Below, one piece after another: positions 23,297-32,024 of a DNA stretch of 39,995 nt. The notes below the pieces were generated by a model. It made no database searches, was not told the origin of the DNA, and saw only the letters and a program-made list of their open reading frames with translations. Origin of the DNA: Gammaproteobacteria bacterium (lineage in GTDB: Bacteria; Pseudomonadota; Gammaproteobacteria; Pseudomonadales; Azotimanducaceae). The stretch covers positions 1-39,995 of the forward strand of contig SYFY01000148.1 in assembly GCA_005799745.1 (NCBI GenBank), given 5' to 3'. Every line of letters starts with the position of its first letter. Positions within the stretch are counted from its first letter, which is position 1. A program made the translations under genes and the position numbers.

Positions 23297-24631
23297 ATGC
23301 AGCTTTTTGAATATCTCATCGCTTTTCTGGTCACGTTGGGATTGCTTGTGACTGTTCACGAGCTCGGCCACTACTGGATCGCCCGATGGTCGGGCGTGCG
23401 CATTTTGCGATTTTCCATTGGTTTTGGACGTGCGTTCTGGCGGCACGTCGATACCCGGGGTACGGAATGGACCTTATCCGTTCTACCGCTCGGTGGTTAT
23501 GTGCGTATGCTTGATGAGCGAGACGGCGACTTCGAGCAAGCAGCACGTCCTACGGATGTGAGTTTCGGCGCGCTACATCCCGCCTGGCGTATAGCGATTT
23601 CATTGGGCGGACCTTTCGCCAACTTTCTTCTGGCGCTGGTGGTGTATTGGATACTGGCGGTCGCCGGAACCACTACGCTGATGCCTGTTCTTGGCCCTCT
23701 GGACGACCGTTCCGTATTGGCGGAAGCGGGTGCCGAAACGGATCGCGAGATCGTAGCCGTTGACGGCAAACCTACGCGGGCGTGGGATGACGTCCTTCAG
23801 GCGCTTGCGAACCGACTGGGTGAGACAGGCACTATCGCGATTGAAACGCGGGATCCTGGGGCTCTGGTGTCACGCACCCATCTCGTGAACATCACCGATT
23901 GGCATCGAGGCATCGCCGAGCCCGATATGCTCGGGTCACTGGGTATCGTGCCAGGGCGCCCAGCGATTGTCGGGTTCCTCGAGCCAGGGTCACCTGCAGC
24001 GCGGGGTGGCCTGCGACAGTGGGATCGGGTGCGATCGGTGGATGGAAAAGAGGTCGCTAGCTGGAAGGAATTGCAAGAGGCGATTGCGACTTCATCGTCG
24101 GGCGAGCTCAATTTTCTGGTTCGCCGTGACGGTACCGAAATCGATCTCTTCATTCAGCCTGAACGGCGCGAGACGCCAGAAGGTAATCGGCCAGTCGTTG
24201 GCATTGGGCCGCCCTTGAATGAGGTATCCCATGGTGCGGTGGAGGCAGTCGGAACGGCGGTTACTGAAACCGGGGATGCCATTGGCATGACCCTCACGCT
24301 GCTGAAGAAAATGATCTTCGGGCAGATTTCCGTTTCCAACTTGAGTGGTCCCATCACTATCGCTCAAGTGGCTGGCGATTCAGCCCGTGTCGGCTGGCAC
24401 TATTTCGCAGGTATACTCGCGCTGCTGAGCGTAAGTCTCGGTGTGCTTAACCTCGTGCCGATTCCGGTATTGGATGGTGGGCATGTGATCTATGCAGTGG
24501 CGGAGTGGATTTCCGGGAGACCGGTGCCCGAAAAGGTGCAGATCGTGGGATTCCAGTTCGGTATGTTCGTCGTCGGCGGCCTCATGGTGCTGGCGTTATT
24601 CAACGACTTCACAAGGATTTTTGGTGGTTGA
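23297..24631 (+). CDS. rseP: Site-2 protease RseP (RIP metalloprotease)
   Basis: Inner-membrane zinc protease that cleaves anti-sigma factor RseA within the membrane to release the envelope-stress sigma factor, and also clears signal peptides. The product has 444 residues from MQLFEYL. The zinc site HELGH is at 21-25 in the first membrane helix; the third ligand lies in NLVPIPVLDGGH (D about 393). Two PDZ modules lie between (VLAEAGAETDREIVAVDGK and GSPAARGGLRQWDRVRSVDGK). The ATG at 23297 gives the standard family start; an in-frame TTG upstream is unlikely. bamA overlaps its end by eight bases. Confidence 0.96.
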   Translation: MQLFEYLIAFLVTLGLLVTVHELGHYWIARWSGVRILRFSIGFGRAFWRHVDTRGTEWTLSVLPLGGYVRMLDERDGDFEQAARPTDVSFGALHPAWRIAISLGGPFANFLLALVVYWILAVAGTTTLMPVLGPLDDRSVLAEAGAETDREIVAVDGKPTRAWDDVLQALANRLGETGTIAIETRDPGALVSRTHLVNITDWHRGIAEPDMLGSLGIVPGRPAIVGFLEPGSPAARGGLRQWDRVRSVDGKEVASWKELQEAIATSSSGELNFLVRRDGTEIDLFIQPERRETPEGNRPVVGIGPPLNEVSHGAVEAVGTAVTETGDAIGMTLTLLKKMIFGQISVSNLSGPITIAQVAGDSARVGWHYFAGILALLSVSLGVLNLVPIPVLDGGHVIYAVAEWISGRPVPEKVQIVGFQFGMFVVGGLMVLALFNDFTRIFGG

Positions 24632-27014
24632 ACAGTTGACCTCCTTACGGCGCGTGGCTGTAAGGTGCGGGTGTTGTCTGCTGACGCTGCTGCTTGCGTT
24701 CTCTGCCCCTCAGGCGAGTGCGGAAGTCCTCACCATCTCGGATATCCGCCTCCAAGGGCTGCAGCGTGTCTCGCCCGGTACCATTTTTAATCTGTTGCCT
24801 ATTAATGTGGGTGATTCACTCGATACCCAGTCGACTCGGCAGCTGGTTCGGCTTCTCTTCGGGTCAGGTTATTTCAAGGACATACGTATCGCCCGCGACG
24901 GCGCGGTGCTTATTGTCACTGTCGTCGAGCGACCTGCAATTGAGAGCATCAAGATCGATGGCAACAAGGCTATTAAAACGGAAGCGTTGCTCGATGGTCT
25001 TGGACAGCAGGGCTTGCGTGAGGGCGAGATCTTCAAACAAGCGACCCTCGAGCGGGTCACGTTGGAACTCAAGCGCCAATACGTGTCACAGGGTCGATAC
25101 GGAGCGGAAATCAAAACCAAGGTCGAAGACCTCCCGCGTAACCGGGTCAACATTTCTATCGACATCGTTGAAGGCAAAGGATCAGGAATCCGCCACATCA
25201 ATATCGTTGGCAACGAACAGTACAAGGACGATGCGCTGCTCGAAGAGTTTGAGCTTAAACACCCGAGTCTTTTTTCGTTCTACCGCAACGACGACAAATA
25301 TTCGAAAGAGAAGTTCTCTGGTGATATCGAGAAGCTCGAGTCCTGGTACAAGGACCGCGGTCATGTGGCATTCGAGGTTAAGTCCACGCAGGTGAGCATC
25401 ACGCCGGACAAGCGCGATGTGTACATCAGCATGAACGTCACCGAGGGTGGCGTTTACAACATTCGCAAGGTCGGCTTGGTAGGAACACTGGGTGACGTTA
25501 AACCCGAAGAAATTCGTCCGCTCTTTTTGGTGGCAGAAGGTGAACTGTTTTCACAGGCGAAAGTGACCGCCACGGAGGAGTTGATCACCAATGCCCTTGG
25601 TAACTCAGGCTTTACCTTTGGGACCGCGAGTGGTGTGCCGAAGATCAACGACGATGGCACGGTCGACGTCGAGTTCTTCGTTGATGCAGGTCAACGAGCC
25701 TACGTGAATCGTATTGGCTTCTCCGGTAACAAGGTGACGCAGGATGAGGTGCTTCGCCGGGAAATGCGTCAGCTTGAAGGGTCGTGGGCCTCCACGGCTC
25801 AGATTGATCTCTCCAAGCTCCGTCTGGAACGCCTGGGTTATTTCTCAACCGTTGAAGTGGAGACGCCGCAGGTACCGGGTACGGACGACAAGGTCGACGT
25901 TAACTTCACCGTCGAAGAACAACCGTCAGGAAGTATCTCGGCGACACTAGGTTATGCGCAGGACATTGGACTCATCCTTGGTGCGAATTACGAACAGAAC
26001 AACGTCTTCGGAACCGGTAATCAGCTCGGTATTGGAATTAGCTCTTCCCGGTATCAGAAAGCCGCAAACTTCAGCTACTTCAATCCCTATTTCACCCTCG
26101 ACGGTATCAGTCGAGGCTTCAATCTGTTCGTCCGACGACTCGATTTTGATGAGCGCAACATCGCGCGGTTCAGCACCGACGCCGCGGGTCTCGGGGTGAA
26201 TTTCGGGTTCCCGATTGGCGAAACCCAACGTATCGACTTTGGCCTGCAGGCTGAATACACCAAAGTTCTGGAAGGCCGCTTCCCAGCGCGGGAGATTCAG
26301 GATTTCCTTCGGGAGAATGGCGAAGACGCGATCAACTTCAAAGCGAATGTCGGCTGGCGCCGATCAACGCTGAACCGAGGTATGTTCGCAACGCGAGGAG
26401 CATCGCAGAACGTGTCGTTGGAAGTGGCGGTGCCCGGCAGCGAACTTCAGTTCTACAAAGTGATGATCTCTGCTGAGCAGTACGTCGGCTTATGGGGCGA
26501 GTGGACCATGCGCCTTCGCACTGAACTCGGTTATGCCGACAGCTACGGTCAGAAGCAGCTACCGTTTTACGAACATTTCTTCGCAGGTGGATTCGGTTCA
26601 GTTCGAGGATTCGAGAATTCTTCGCTCGGCTCACGTTCGACGCCGCCAGAAGTCGACATTGACGGTAATCCGGTACCTGGTGGCTTTTTCGACGACGAAG
26701 GGGATCCCTTTGGCGGTAACGTGCTGATGGAATTTGCCGCGGAATTGATCTTCCCGCTGCCATTGGTGAAGGACAGCAACCAGTTCCGCTCCGCATTCTT
26801 CTTTGATGCCGGAAACGTATTCAGCACCAATTGCCGGGCTTACAGCCGCAACTGTTTCGATGTCGACTTCGCTGAGCTTCGCTACGCCGTCGGCTTCGGG
26901 GTGACCTGGCTAACAGGGCTTGGGCCGATGACGTTCAGCATCTCCAAACCCTTTAATGCCGGCGAGTTTGACGAGGAAGAAGCCTTCCAGTTTGAGCTGG
27001 GTCGATCGTTCTAA
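24624..27014 (+). CDS. bamA: Outer-membrane protein assembly factor BamA
   Basis: Core of the BAM machine that folds beta-barrels into the outer membrane. The 796-residue product has a signal peptide ending ASA/EVLTI and five POTRA domains (starting ISDIRLQGLQRV; others include AIESIKIDGNKAI and GIRHINIVGNEQYK). A C-terminal 16-strand barrel includes the loop-6 motif VRGF (GSVRGFENSSLGS) and ends in Phe (FQFELGRSF). I chose GTG at 24624 because AAGGA lies six bases upstream; TTG at 24621 and 24636 are alternatives. The overlap with rseP implies coupling. Confidence 0.97.
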   Translation: MVEQLTSLRRVAVRCGCCLLTLLLAFSAPQASAEVLTISDIRLQGLQRVSPGTIFNLLPINVGDSLDTQSTRQLVRLLFGSGYFKDIRIARDGAVLIVTVVERPAIESIKIDGNKAIKTEALLDGLGQQGLREGEIFKQATLERVTLELKRQYVSQGRYGAEIKTKVEDLPRNRVNISIDIVEGKGSGIRHINIVGNEQYKDDALLEEFELKHPSLFSFYRNDDKYSKEKFSGDIEKLESWYKDRGHVAFEVKSTQVSITPDKRDVYISMNVTEGGVYNIRKVGLVGTLGDVKPEEIRPLFLVAEGELFSQAKVTATEELITNALGNSGFTFGTASGVPKINDDGTVDVEFFVDAGQRAYVNRIGFSGNKVTQDEVLRREMRQLEGSWASTAQIDLSKLRLERLGYFSTVEVETPQVPGTDDKVDVNFTVEEQPSGSISATLGYAQDIGLILGANYEQNNVFGTGNQLGIGISSSRYQKAANFSYFNPYFTLDGISRGFNLFVRRLDFDERNIARFSTDAAGLGVNFGFPIGETQRIDFGLQAEYTKVLEGRFPAREIQDFLRENGEDAINFKANVGWRRSTLNRGMFATRGASQNVSLEVAVPGSELQFYKVMISAEQYVGLWGEWTMRLRTELGYADSYGQKQLPFYEHFFAGGFGSVRGFENSSLGSRSTPPEVDIDGNPVPGGFFDDEGDPFGGNVLMEFAAELIFPLPLVKDSNQFRSAFFFDAGNVFSTNCRAYSRNCFDVDFAELRYAVGFGVTWLTGLGPMTFSISKPFNAGEFDEEEAFQFELGRSF

Positions 27015-27116
27015 CGTCATGGGCAGCGAGGCTTAGCCATCGAAAGAGACTTAAAATGCACGGAAAGTGGCTGCTCCGGATGTTCCCGGGGCGCAGATAG
27101 TTTCCAATTGAGCTGT

Positions 27117-27122
27117 TAGAAT
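27117..27122 (+). promoter_or_regulatory. Possible extended -10 promoter upstream of skp
   Basis: TAGAAT at 27117-27122 is preceded by TG at 27114-27115 (TGn spacing), giving an extended -10 about 57 bases before the skp start. No good -35 is seen. I looked for and did not find a clear sigma-E type element here. Confidence 0.3.
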
Positions 27123-27179
27123 CCGCGCCCGCGTGAGGGTTGCCCGACTGCAAACGAATCCTTAGGAGAGTTGAATCCC

Positions 27180-27695
27180 ATGAAGATGTATCAGATGTTG
27201 CTGGTCACGACGTTCGCAGGCTTATTGGCCGCGAGCCCGGTTGCCCAGGCGGAACTGAAGATTGCTGTGCTCGATACCCAGCGGACCATCGTTGAATCCG
27301 AAGCTGGCAAAGCGTTCCTGACCAAGGTGAATGCAGAGCTGAAGAAGGATCAGGACGATGCCCAAAAGCTCCAGGGCGAGCTCAAGGCACTGCAGGAAAA
27401 GCTGCAGAAAGACGCTGCGGTGATGAGCGACGAACAAAAGCGGACTTCAGCCAAGCAGATCGAAGACAAACAGATTGATCTGCAATTCATCGTGAATAAG
27501 CTGCAAAAAGCGGTACAGGATCGCCGTGAAGAGCTGATGCGCGATATGGTGCCGCGGGTGGATGCTGCGCTAAAGGATCTCATCGAACTCGAGGGTTTTG
27601 ATTTGATCGCTGAACGGCAGAGCTTTCACTACGTCAACAACAAGCACGACATTACCCGCAAGGTGACAGAAAAGCTGAATCAGAAGGCGAAGTAA
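27180..27695 (+). CDS. skp: Periplasmic chaperone Skp (OmpH)
   Basis: Periplasmic holdase that carries unfolded outer-membrane proteins to BamA. The product has 171 residues: a signal peptide ending AQA/ELK, a strand segment (IAVLDTQRTIVESEAGK), then a long charged coiled-coil region (about 50-125) that forms the tentacles, and a C-terminal return strand. The ATG at 27180 follows AGGAGAG by nine bases; the in-frame TTG at 27171 directly abuts that site. It lies between bamA and lpxD, its normal place. Confidence 0.93.
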   Translation: MKMYQMLLVTTFAGLLAASPVAQAELKIAVLDTQRTIVESEAGKAFLTKVNAELKKDQDDAQKLQGELKALQEKLQKDAAVMSDEQKRTSAKQIEDKQIDLQFIVNKLQKAVQDRREELMRDMVPRVDAALKDLIELEGFDLIAERQSFHYVNNKHDITRKVTEKLNQKAK

Positions 27696-27773
27696 CGCGC
27701 CTTTGTAAGCGCCCTGTGGATCTACTAACACTGATCGATGGGGCGCGGACTCACGGAGGAACCACCGAATAAC

Positions 27774-28868
27774 GTGCGGCCTTCGCCTTTCGAATTTACC
27801 CTCGCAGAACTTGCGGAGCGACTCTCCGCAAGACTTTCTGGTGATGCTGATAAAGTGATTCGCTCGTTGGGTGCCATCGACAAGGCATCTGGCGACCAGA
27901 TTACTCATCTTTCTTCAACGAGCTACCGCAAACATCTCGCATCCACCGATGCAGGGGCCGTACTGCTCCGAGAAGAAGATTTGCCCACCTGTCCGACCAA
28001 CGCACTGGTCGTCAAAAACCCCTATCTCGCGTTCGCAGAGGTCAGTCAGTTGTTCCATCAGCCCGATGCGTTACCCATAGGGGTTCATCCGACTGCCGTT
28101 GTCGCGAGCGATGCGACCGTAGATGAAGATGCGACAATCGGTCCACTTGTAGTCATCGGTGCAAAGTCGCGGATCGCCTCGGGTACGCGTATTCATGGTG
28201 GGGTCCAGATCGGTGAGCGATGTGTGATTGGACGCGGTGTTGAGTTACACGCTCGAGTGGTGGTGTACAGCGACGTCAGCATTGGTGACCGAACCATCGT
28301 GCATTCGGGAGCGGTGATTGGCGGGGACGGTTTTGGCTTCGCGCCTGATGCCAAGGGCCATCTGCACGCGATAGCCCAACTCGGTGGCGTGCAGATTGGG
28401 GCTGATGTCTCTATAGGCTGCAACACGACGATTGATCGCGGAGCCATTGACGATACCGTGATCGAAGAAGGTGTGAAGATCGACAACCTCGTGCAGATCG
28501 GTCACAACTGTCACGTCGGCGCACACAGCATCCTGTGTGGCATGGTGGGGCTGGCGGGTAGCACGGTGATAGGACGCCATTGTGTACTTGCCGGTGGGTC
28601 GGGATGCGGTGGTGACAAACCCGTAGTGCTTTGTGATCAGGTGACGTTAACGGCATCAACCATCGTGACTTCATCCATCGACAAACCGGGTGTCTACTCC
28701 GGAACGATGCTGCACAATACTCATCACCGCTGGAAGCGGAATGCGCTGAGTCTTCTGAAACTTGATGAGCTGTTCAGTCGAATCAGAGGCCTCGAAAAAA
28801 GACTGGGTCGTACGAGCGATCTTGAAAACGAACCCGGTGCCGACAGACCCGGCGAGCGCCGCGGTTAA
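27774..28868 (+). CDS. lpxD: UDP-3-O-(3-hydroxyacyl)glucosamine N-acyltransferase LpxD
   Basis: Adds the second hydroxyacyl chain, to the amine, in lipid A synthesis. After an N-terminal uridine-binding domain (FTLAELAERLSARL, ALVVKNPYLAFAEVSQLF) comes a left-handed beta-helix with hexapeptide repeats. This includes GAVIGGDGFGFAPDAKG, NTTIDRGAIDDTVI and the catalytic-His region QIGHNCHVGAHS. A helical tail follows (LKLDELFSRIRGLEKRL). The start is uncertain. GTG at 27774 has GGAGGA upstream (13 bases away) and fits the family N-terminus; ATG at 27738 lacks a ribosome-binding site and adds twelve unmatched residues. Confidence 0.93.
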   Translation: MRPSPFEFTLAELAERLSARLSGDADKVIRSLGAIDKASGDQITHLSSTSYRKHLASTDAGAVLLREEDLPTCPTNALVVKNPYLAFAEVSQLFHQPDALPIGVHPTAVVASDATVDEDATIGPLVVIGAKSRIASGTRIHGGVQIGERCVIGRGVELHARVVVYSDVSIGDRTIVHSGAVIGGDGFGFAPDAKGHLHAIAQLGGVQIGADVSIGCNTTIDRGAIDDTVIEEGVKIDNLVQIGHNCHVGAHSILCGMVGLAGSTVIGRHCVLAGGSGCGGDKPVVLCDQVTLTASTIVTSSIDKPGVYSGTMLHNTHHRWKRNALSLLKLDELFSRIRGLEKRLGRTSDLENEPGADRPGERRG

Positions 28869-28934
28869 CAAGAACACCAGAGGGGAGGGCGCACAGCCGG
28901 ATTCGATCGTACGACCGGACGGTGCCACATTCGA

Positions 28935-29429
28935 ATGACTGAAAATAGAGATCGGACCATCCTCATCCAGGAGGTCATGCAGTACCTTCCTCACCGTTAC
29001 CCGTTTCTATTAGTCGATCGTGTGACGGAGATTGTTGCCGGTGAGTATGTCCGCGGGTTCAAGAACGTCACCATCAACGAACCTTTCTTCAACGGGCACT
29101 TTCCACAGCAGGCGATTTTTCCCGGCGTCTTGATTGTTGAAGCCATGGCACAACTGTCGGGAGTTTTGGCCTTCGAAACACGAGGAACACGGCCCGGAGA
29201 CGGGACGTTGTATCTGCTCGGCGCCACCGAGAAAACTCGCTTCAAGCGGCCGGTGATTCCAGGTGATCGATTGATGATGGAAAGCCGAATCGTTGCCGAC
29301 CGATCACGCGTCATGAAATTCGAATGCAAGGCGTTTGTGGACGAACAGCTCGCCTGCACCTCTGAACTTACTGTCGTACAACAGCAAGCTGCCCAACAGC
29401 AAGCTTCCCAAAAGCAGGCCACTCCATGA
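28935..29429 (+). CDS. fabZ: 3-hydroxyacyl-ACP dehydratase FabZ, with Gln-rich tail
   Basis: Dehydrates 3-hydroxyacyl-ACP in fatty acid elongation and competes with LpxA for hydroxyacyl-ACP. The product is 164 residues. The hot-dog fold has LPHRYPFLLVDRV, FFNGHFPQQAIFPGVLIVEAMAQ with catalytic H55 and E69, and FKRPVIPGDRL. E. coli FabZ has about 150 residues; the extra length is a tail of three 5-residue repeats (QQQAA, QQQAS, QKQAT). The stop overlaps the lpxA start by four bases (ATGA), so the tail reaches exactly to the next gene. Confidence 0.96.
   Translation: MTENRDRTILIQEVMQYLPHRYPFLLVDRVTEIVAGEYVRGFKNVTINEPFFNGHFPQQAIFPGVLIVEAMAQLSGVLAFETRGTRPGDGTLYLLGATEKTRFKRPVIPGDRLMMESRIVADRSRVMKFECKAFVDEQLACTSELTVVQQQAAQQQASQKQATP
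29379..29423 (+). repeat. 15-base tandem repeat in the fabZ 3' end
   Basis: Three units at 29379-29393, 29394-29408 and 29409-29423. The first two differ at one base; the third is more diverged. Being in frame, they encode a Gln/Ala-rich tail on FabZ. Confidence 0.85.
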
Positions 29430-30220
29430 TCGACGGAAGGGCCATTATCGATCCCGATGCGCGTATCGCGCCGAACGTCGAGATCGGTCCTTGGACGATG
29501 ATTGGTGCAGGCGTGGAGATCGGAGAAGGTACTCGGATCGCATCACACGCGGTGATCAAAGGGCCAACGCGCATTGGCCGGAACAACCGCATCTTCCAAT
29601 TTTCCACTGTGGGTGAAGACACACCTGCGCTCGCTTATGGTGGTGAGCCAACAATCCTCGAAATCGGTGATAATAACGTGATTCGTGAAGGTGTCACGAT
29701 TCACCGCGGCATGGTTCAGGATCGCGGCAAGACGGTGATCGGCAACAACTGCCTGCTGATGGCTTATGTGCATGTGGGTCACGACTGCATCCTCGGCAAT
29801 CACGTCATCATGGCGAACAATGCCTCGGTCGCAGGTCACGTCAGTGTGGGCGATCACGCCAATTTTGGTGGTTATTGTGGGGTTGCCCAGTTCCGGCAGA
29901 TCGGTGCACACACCCACGTTGCGGCGATGAGTCTCGTCATTAAGGACGTACCTGATTACATGACGGTGGGTGGCAATCCGGCATCGGCGATCGCCTTGAA
30001 TACCGAAGGCATGAAACGTCGTGGCTACGATGCAGAAACCATGGATGCGCTAAAGACCGCGCATCGCATCGTGTACCGACAGGGACTCACCGTGGCCAAC
30101 GCGCTCAAAGCCCTCGAACCCTTGGCCGCTACCCATCCGCAGGTCGCCTCATTTGCAGCCAGTGTTGCCGCTTCGAAGTGGGGCATCATCCGGCTGAGGA
30201 AACAATCGGATCTACCATGA
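29426..30220 (+). CDS. lpxA: Acyl-ACP--UDP-N-acetylglucosamine O-acyltransferase LpxA
   Basis: First step of lipid A synthesis: moves a 3-hydroxyacyl chain from ACP to UDP-GlcNAc. The 264-residue product has the left-handed beta-helix hexapeptide pattern from the start (AIIDPDARIAPNVEIG). The catalytic histidine is H119 in AYVHVGHDC, followed by NNASVAGHVSVGDHANFGG and GGNPAS. A helical C-terminal domain ends the protein. The ATG overlaps fabZ and its stop overlaps the lpxB start, both by four bases, so the three enzymes that share or follow hydroxyacyl-ACP are tightly coupled. Confidence 0.97.
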   Translation: MIDGRAIIDPDARIAPNVEIGPWTMIGAGVEIGEGTRIASHAVIKGPTRIGRNNRIFQFSTVGEDTPALAYGGEPTILEIGDNNVIREGVTIHRGMVQDRGKTVIGNNCLLMAYVHVGHDCILGNHVIMANNASVAGHVSVGDHANFGGYCGVAQFRQIGAHTHVAAMSLVIKDVPDYMTVGGNPASAIALNTEGMKRRGYDAETMDALKTAHRIVYRQGLTVANALKALEPLAATHPQVASFAASVAASKWGIIRLRKQSDLP

Positions 30221-31410
30221 GCGTGACGGGACCAGGCCCGTTGCGAATCGCCATCGTCGCCGGCGAAACCTCAGGTGATCAGCTGGGGGGTGGACTGATG
30301 CGATGCTTGATGGAGATCGCGAGTGGCTCCAATCGGCAGATCGAGTTTGTTGGGGTGGGCGGCGTAGAAATGATTCTGGCGGGTCTTCAATCCCTCGTTC
30401 CACTGACTGAGCTTGCGGTGAATGGCTTCGTTGAGCCGATTCGCAAATTGCCATTTCTACTCGGTTTGCTTCGGCGCGTCGAAAAATTATGCGTCGAGAC
30501 TCATGTGGATGTTTTCATCGGTGTCGACTTCAACGTGTTCAACTTGTTACTTGAGTCGCGGCTCAAACGTCGTGATATCCGCACCGTTCATTACGTCAGC
30601 CCCTCCGTTTATGCGTGGCGTCGAGGTAGGGCAAAGAAAATCTCTCGTTCGGCCGATCTTTTGCTCGCGCTTTACCCGTTTGAAGCTGTGTATTACCAAG
30701 GTATGCCGATTCGTGTCGTACATGTGGGGCATCCACTCGCCGGCAGCATTCCAGAAGATGCTGGCTCTGACGCTGCGCGCCGAGAAGCTCGTCACCAGCT
30801 TGGCATTGATGGATCTGCTCGAGTGGTGGCCTTGTTACCAGGCAGCAGGCGTTCTGAGGTCCGATTGATGGCAGAGCCATTTTTTCGGGCTGCACGACTT
30901 ATCGCTGCAGATGCATCTACGGTGTTCGTAGTGCCTTGTGTGCGTCCGGAGCTTGGCGAACTGTTTGAAGCGTTTTATGCGGAGTTTAATGACCTAAGGA
31001 TTGTCCGTTACGAAGGCAACGCCCGGCTGGCTCTTATCGCCTGTGATGGTGCGCTGGTGAAGTCCGGGACTGGAACCCTTGAAGCCACCTGTATTGGCCG
31101 GCCCATGGTGGTGAGCTATCGTCTTGGAGCATGGTCATACAAACTGGCGAAGCTACTTATCCGCAGCCCTTTTGTTGCCTTGCCCAACATTCTCGCTGGA
31201 CACGCGGTGGTTCCTGAACTTTTACAGGATGATGCTTCTCCGGAGAACCTGGCTCGTGCACTCCTGGATGAAATGCGGCGGGTCAAGGAGGGTGGCGATC
31301 TGCTTGCGCAGTTACGTACTCTGCGAAATGCTCTCGTGGTTGGAGTGGGGGCGAACATGGAATCAGCGCGTGCAGTGATGGACCTGGTGGATCGAGGGCA
31401 AACAGCGTGA
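30217..31410 (+). CDS. lpxB: Lipid-A-disaccharide synthase LpxB
   Basis: Glycosyltransferase that joins UDP-2,3-diacylglucosamine and lipid X to form the lipid A disaccharide at the inner membrane face. The 397-residue product begins with [16 protein letters not shown]. Further blocks are [62 protein letters not shown] and [10 protein letters not shown], as expected for family GT19. The ATG at 30217 overlaps the lpxA stop. Its TGA overlaps the rnhB GTG. Confidence 0.97.
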   Translation: MSVTGPGPLRIAIVAGETSGDQLGGGLMRCLMEIASGSNRQIEFVGVGGVEMILAGLQSLVPLTELAVNGFVEPIRKLPFLLGLLRRVEKLCVETHVDVFIGVDFNVFNLLLESRLKRRDIRTVHYVSPSVYAWRRGRAKKISRSADLLLALYPFEAVYYQGMPIRVVHVGHPLAGSIPEDAGSDAARREARHQLGIDGSARVVALLPGSRRSEVRLMAEPFFRAARLIAADASTVFVVPCVRPELGELFEAFYAEFNDLRIVRYEGNARLALIACDGALVKSGTGTLEATCIGRPMVVSYRLGAWSYKLAKLLIRSPFVALPNILAGHAVVPELLQDDASPENLARALLDEMRRVKEGGDLLAQLRTLRNALVVGVGANMESARAVMDLVDRGQTA

Positions 31411-32024
31411 GTGCTAGCCTGACAACTACGGTGGCGCAACATCTGATTGCAGGTGTGGATGAGGTTGGACGTGGTCCACTTGCGGGTCCCGTCGTGACCG
31501 CAGCTGTGATTCTGGATCCCTTGAACCCCATTGTTGGTCTCGGTGATTCGAAACAAATCAGTGAACGCAAACGAATCGAACTTGCGGCTTTGATCCGTGA
31601 ACGAGCGTTAGCGTGGTCCATCGGCCGCGCCGAGGTTCATGAGATTGATACGCTTAATATTCTTCAAGCGACCATGCTCGCCATGCAACGCGCAGTTGCG
31701 GGGCTCAAGATCAAGCCTTTATCTGTGTTGGTCGATGGCAACCGCGCGCCGGACTTTGGATGTCACGCTCAAGCCGTGATCGGCGGAGATGCGTTGGTTC
31801 CTTGTATCGGTGCTGCGTCGATCCTTGCGAAGGTCGTCAGGGATGCGGAGATGTGTGAACTTTCGCGCCAGCACCCGGATTATGGATTCGAGCAGCACAA
31901 AGGGTACGGCACACCACAACATCTAGCAGCGTTGCGTCTTCATGGGGCACTGCCTGCACACCGTCGCACGTTTGCACCGGTTGCTGCGGTTTGTGCAACG
32001 GAGCGACTGGGGTTCGGTGAATGA
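31407..32024 (+). CDS. rnhB: Ribonuclease HII
   Basis: Cuts RNA in RNA-DNA hybrids and single ribonucleotides in DNA, starting ribonucleotide excision repair. The 205-residue product has the active-site motif [14 protein letters not shown] (D18, E19), [17 protein letters not shown] and [13 protein letters not shown] with its carboxylate, then [14 protein letters not shown]. The GTG start overlaps lpxB by four bases and the stop overlaps dnaE by four bases. Confidence 0.96.
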   Translation: MSASLTTTVAQHLIAGVDEVGRGPLAGPVVTAAVILDPLNPIVGLGDSKQISERKRIELAALIRERALAWSIGRAEVHEIDTLNILQATMLAMQRAVAGLKIKPLSVLVDGNRAPDFGCHAQAVIGGDALVPCIGAASILAKVVRDAEMCELSRQHPDYGFEQHKGYGTPQHLAALRLHGALPAHRRTFAPVAAVCATERLGFGE

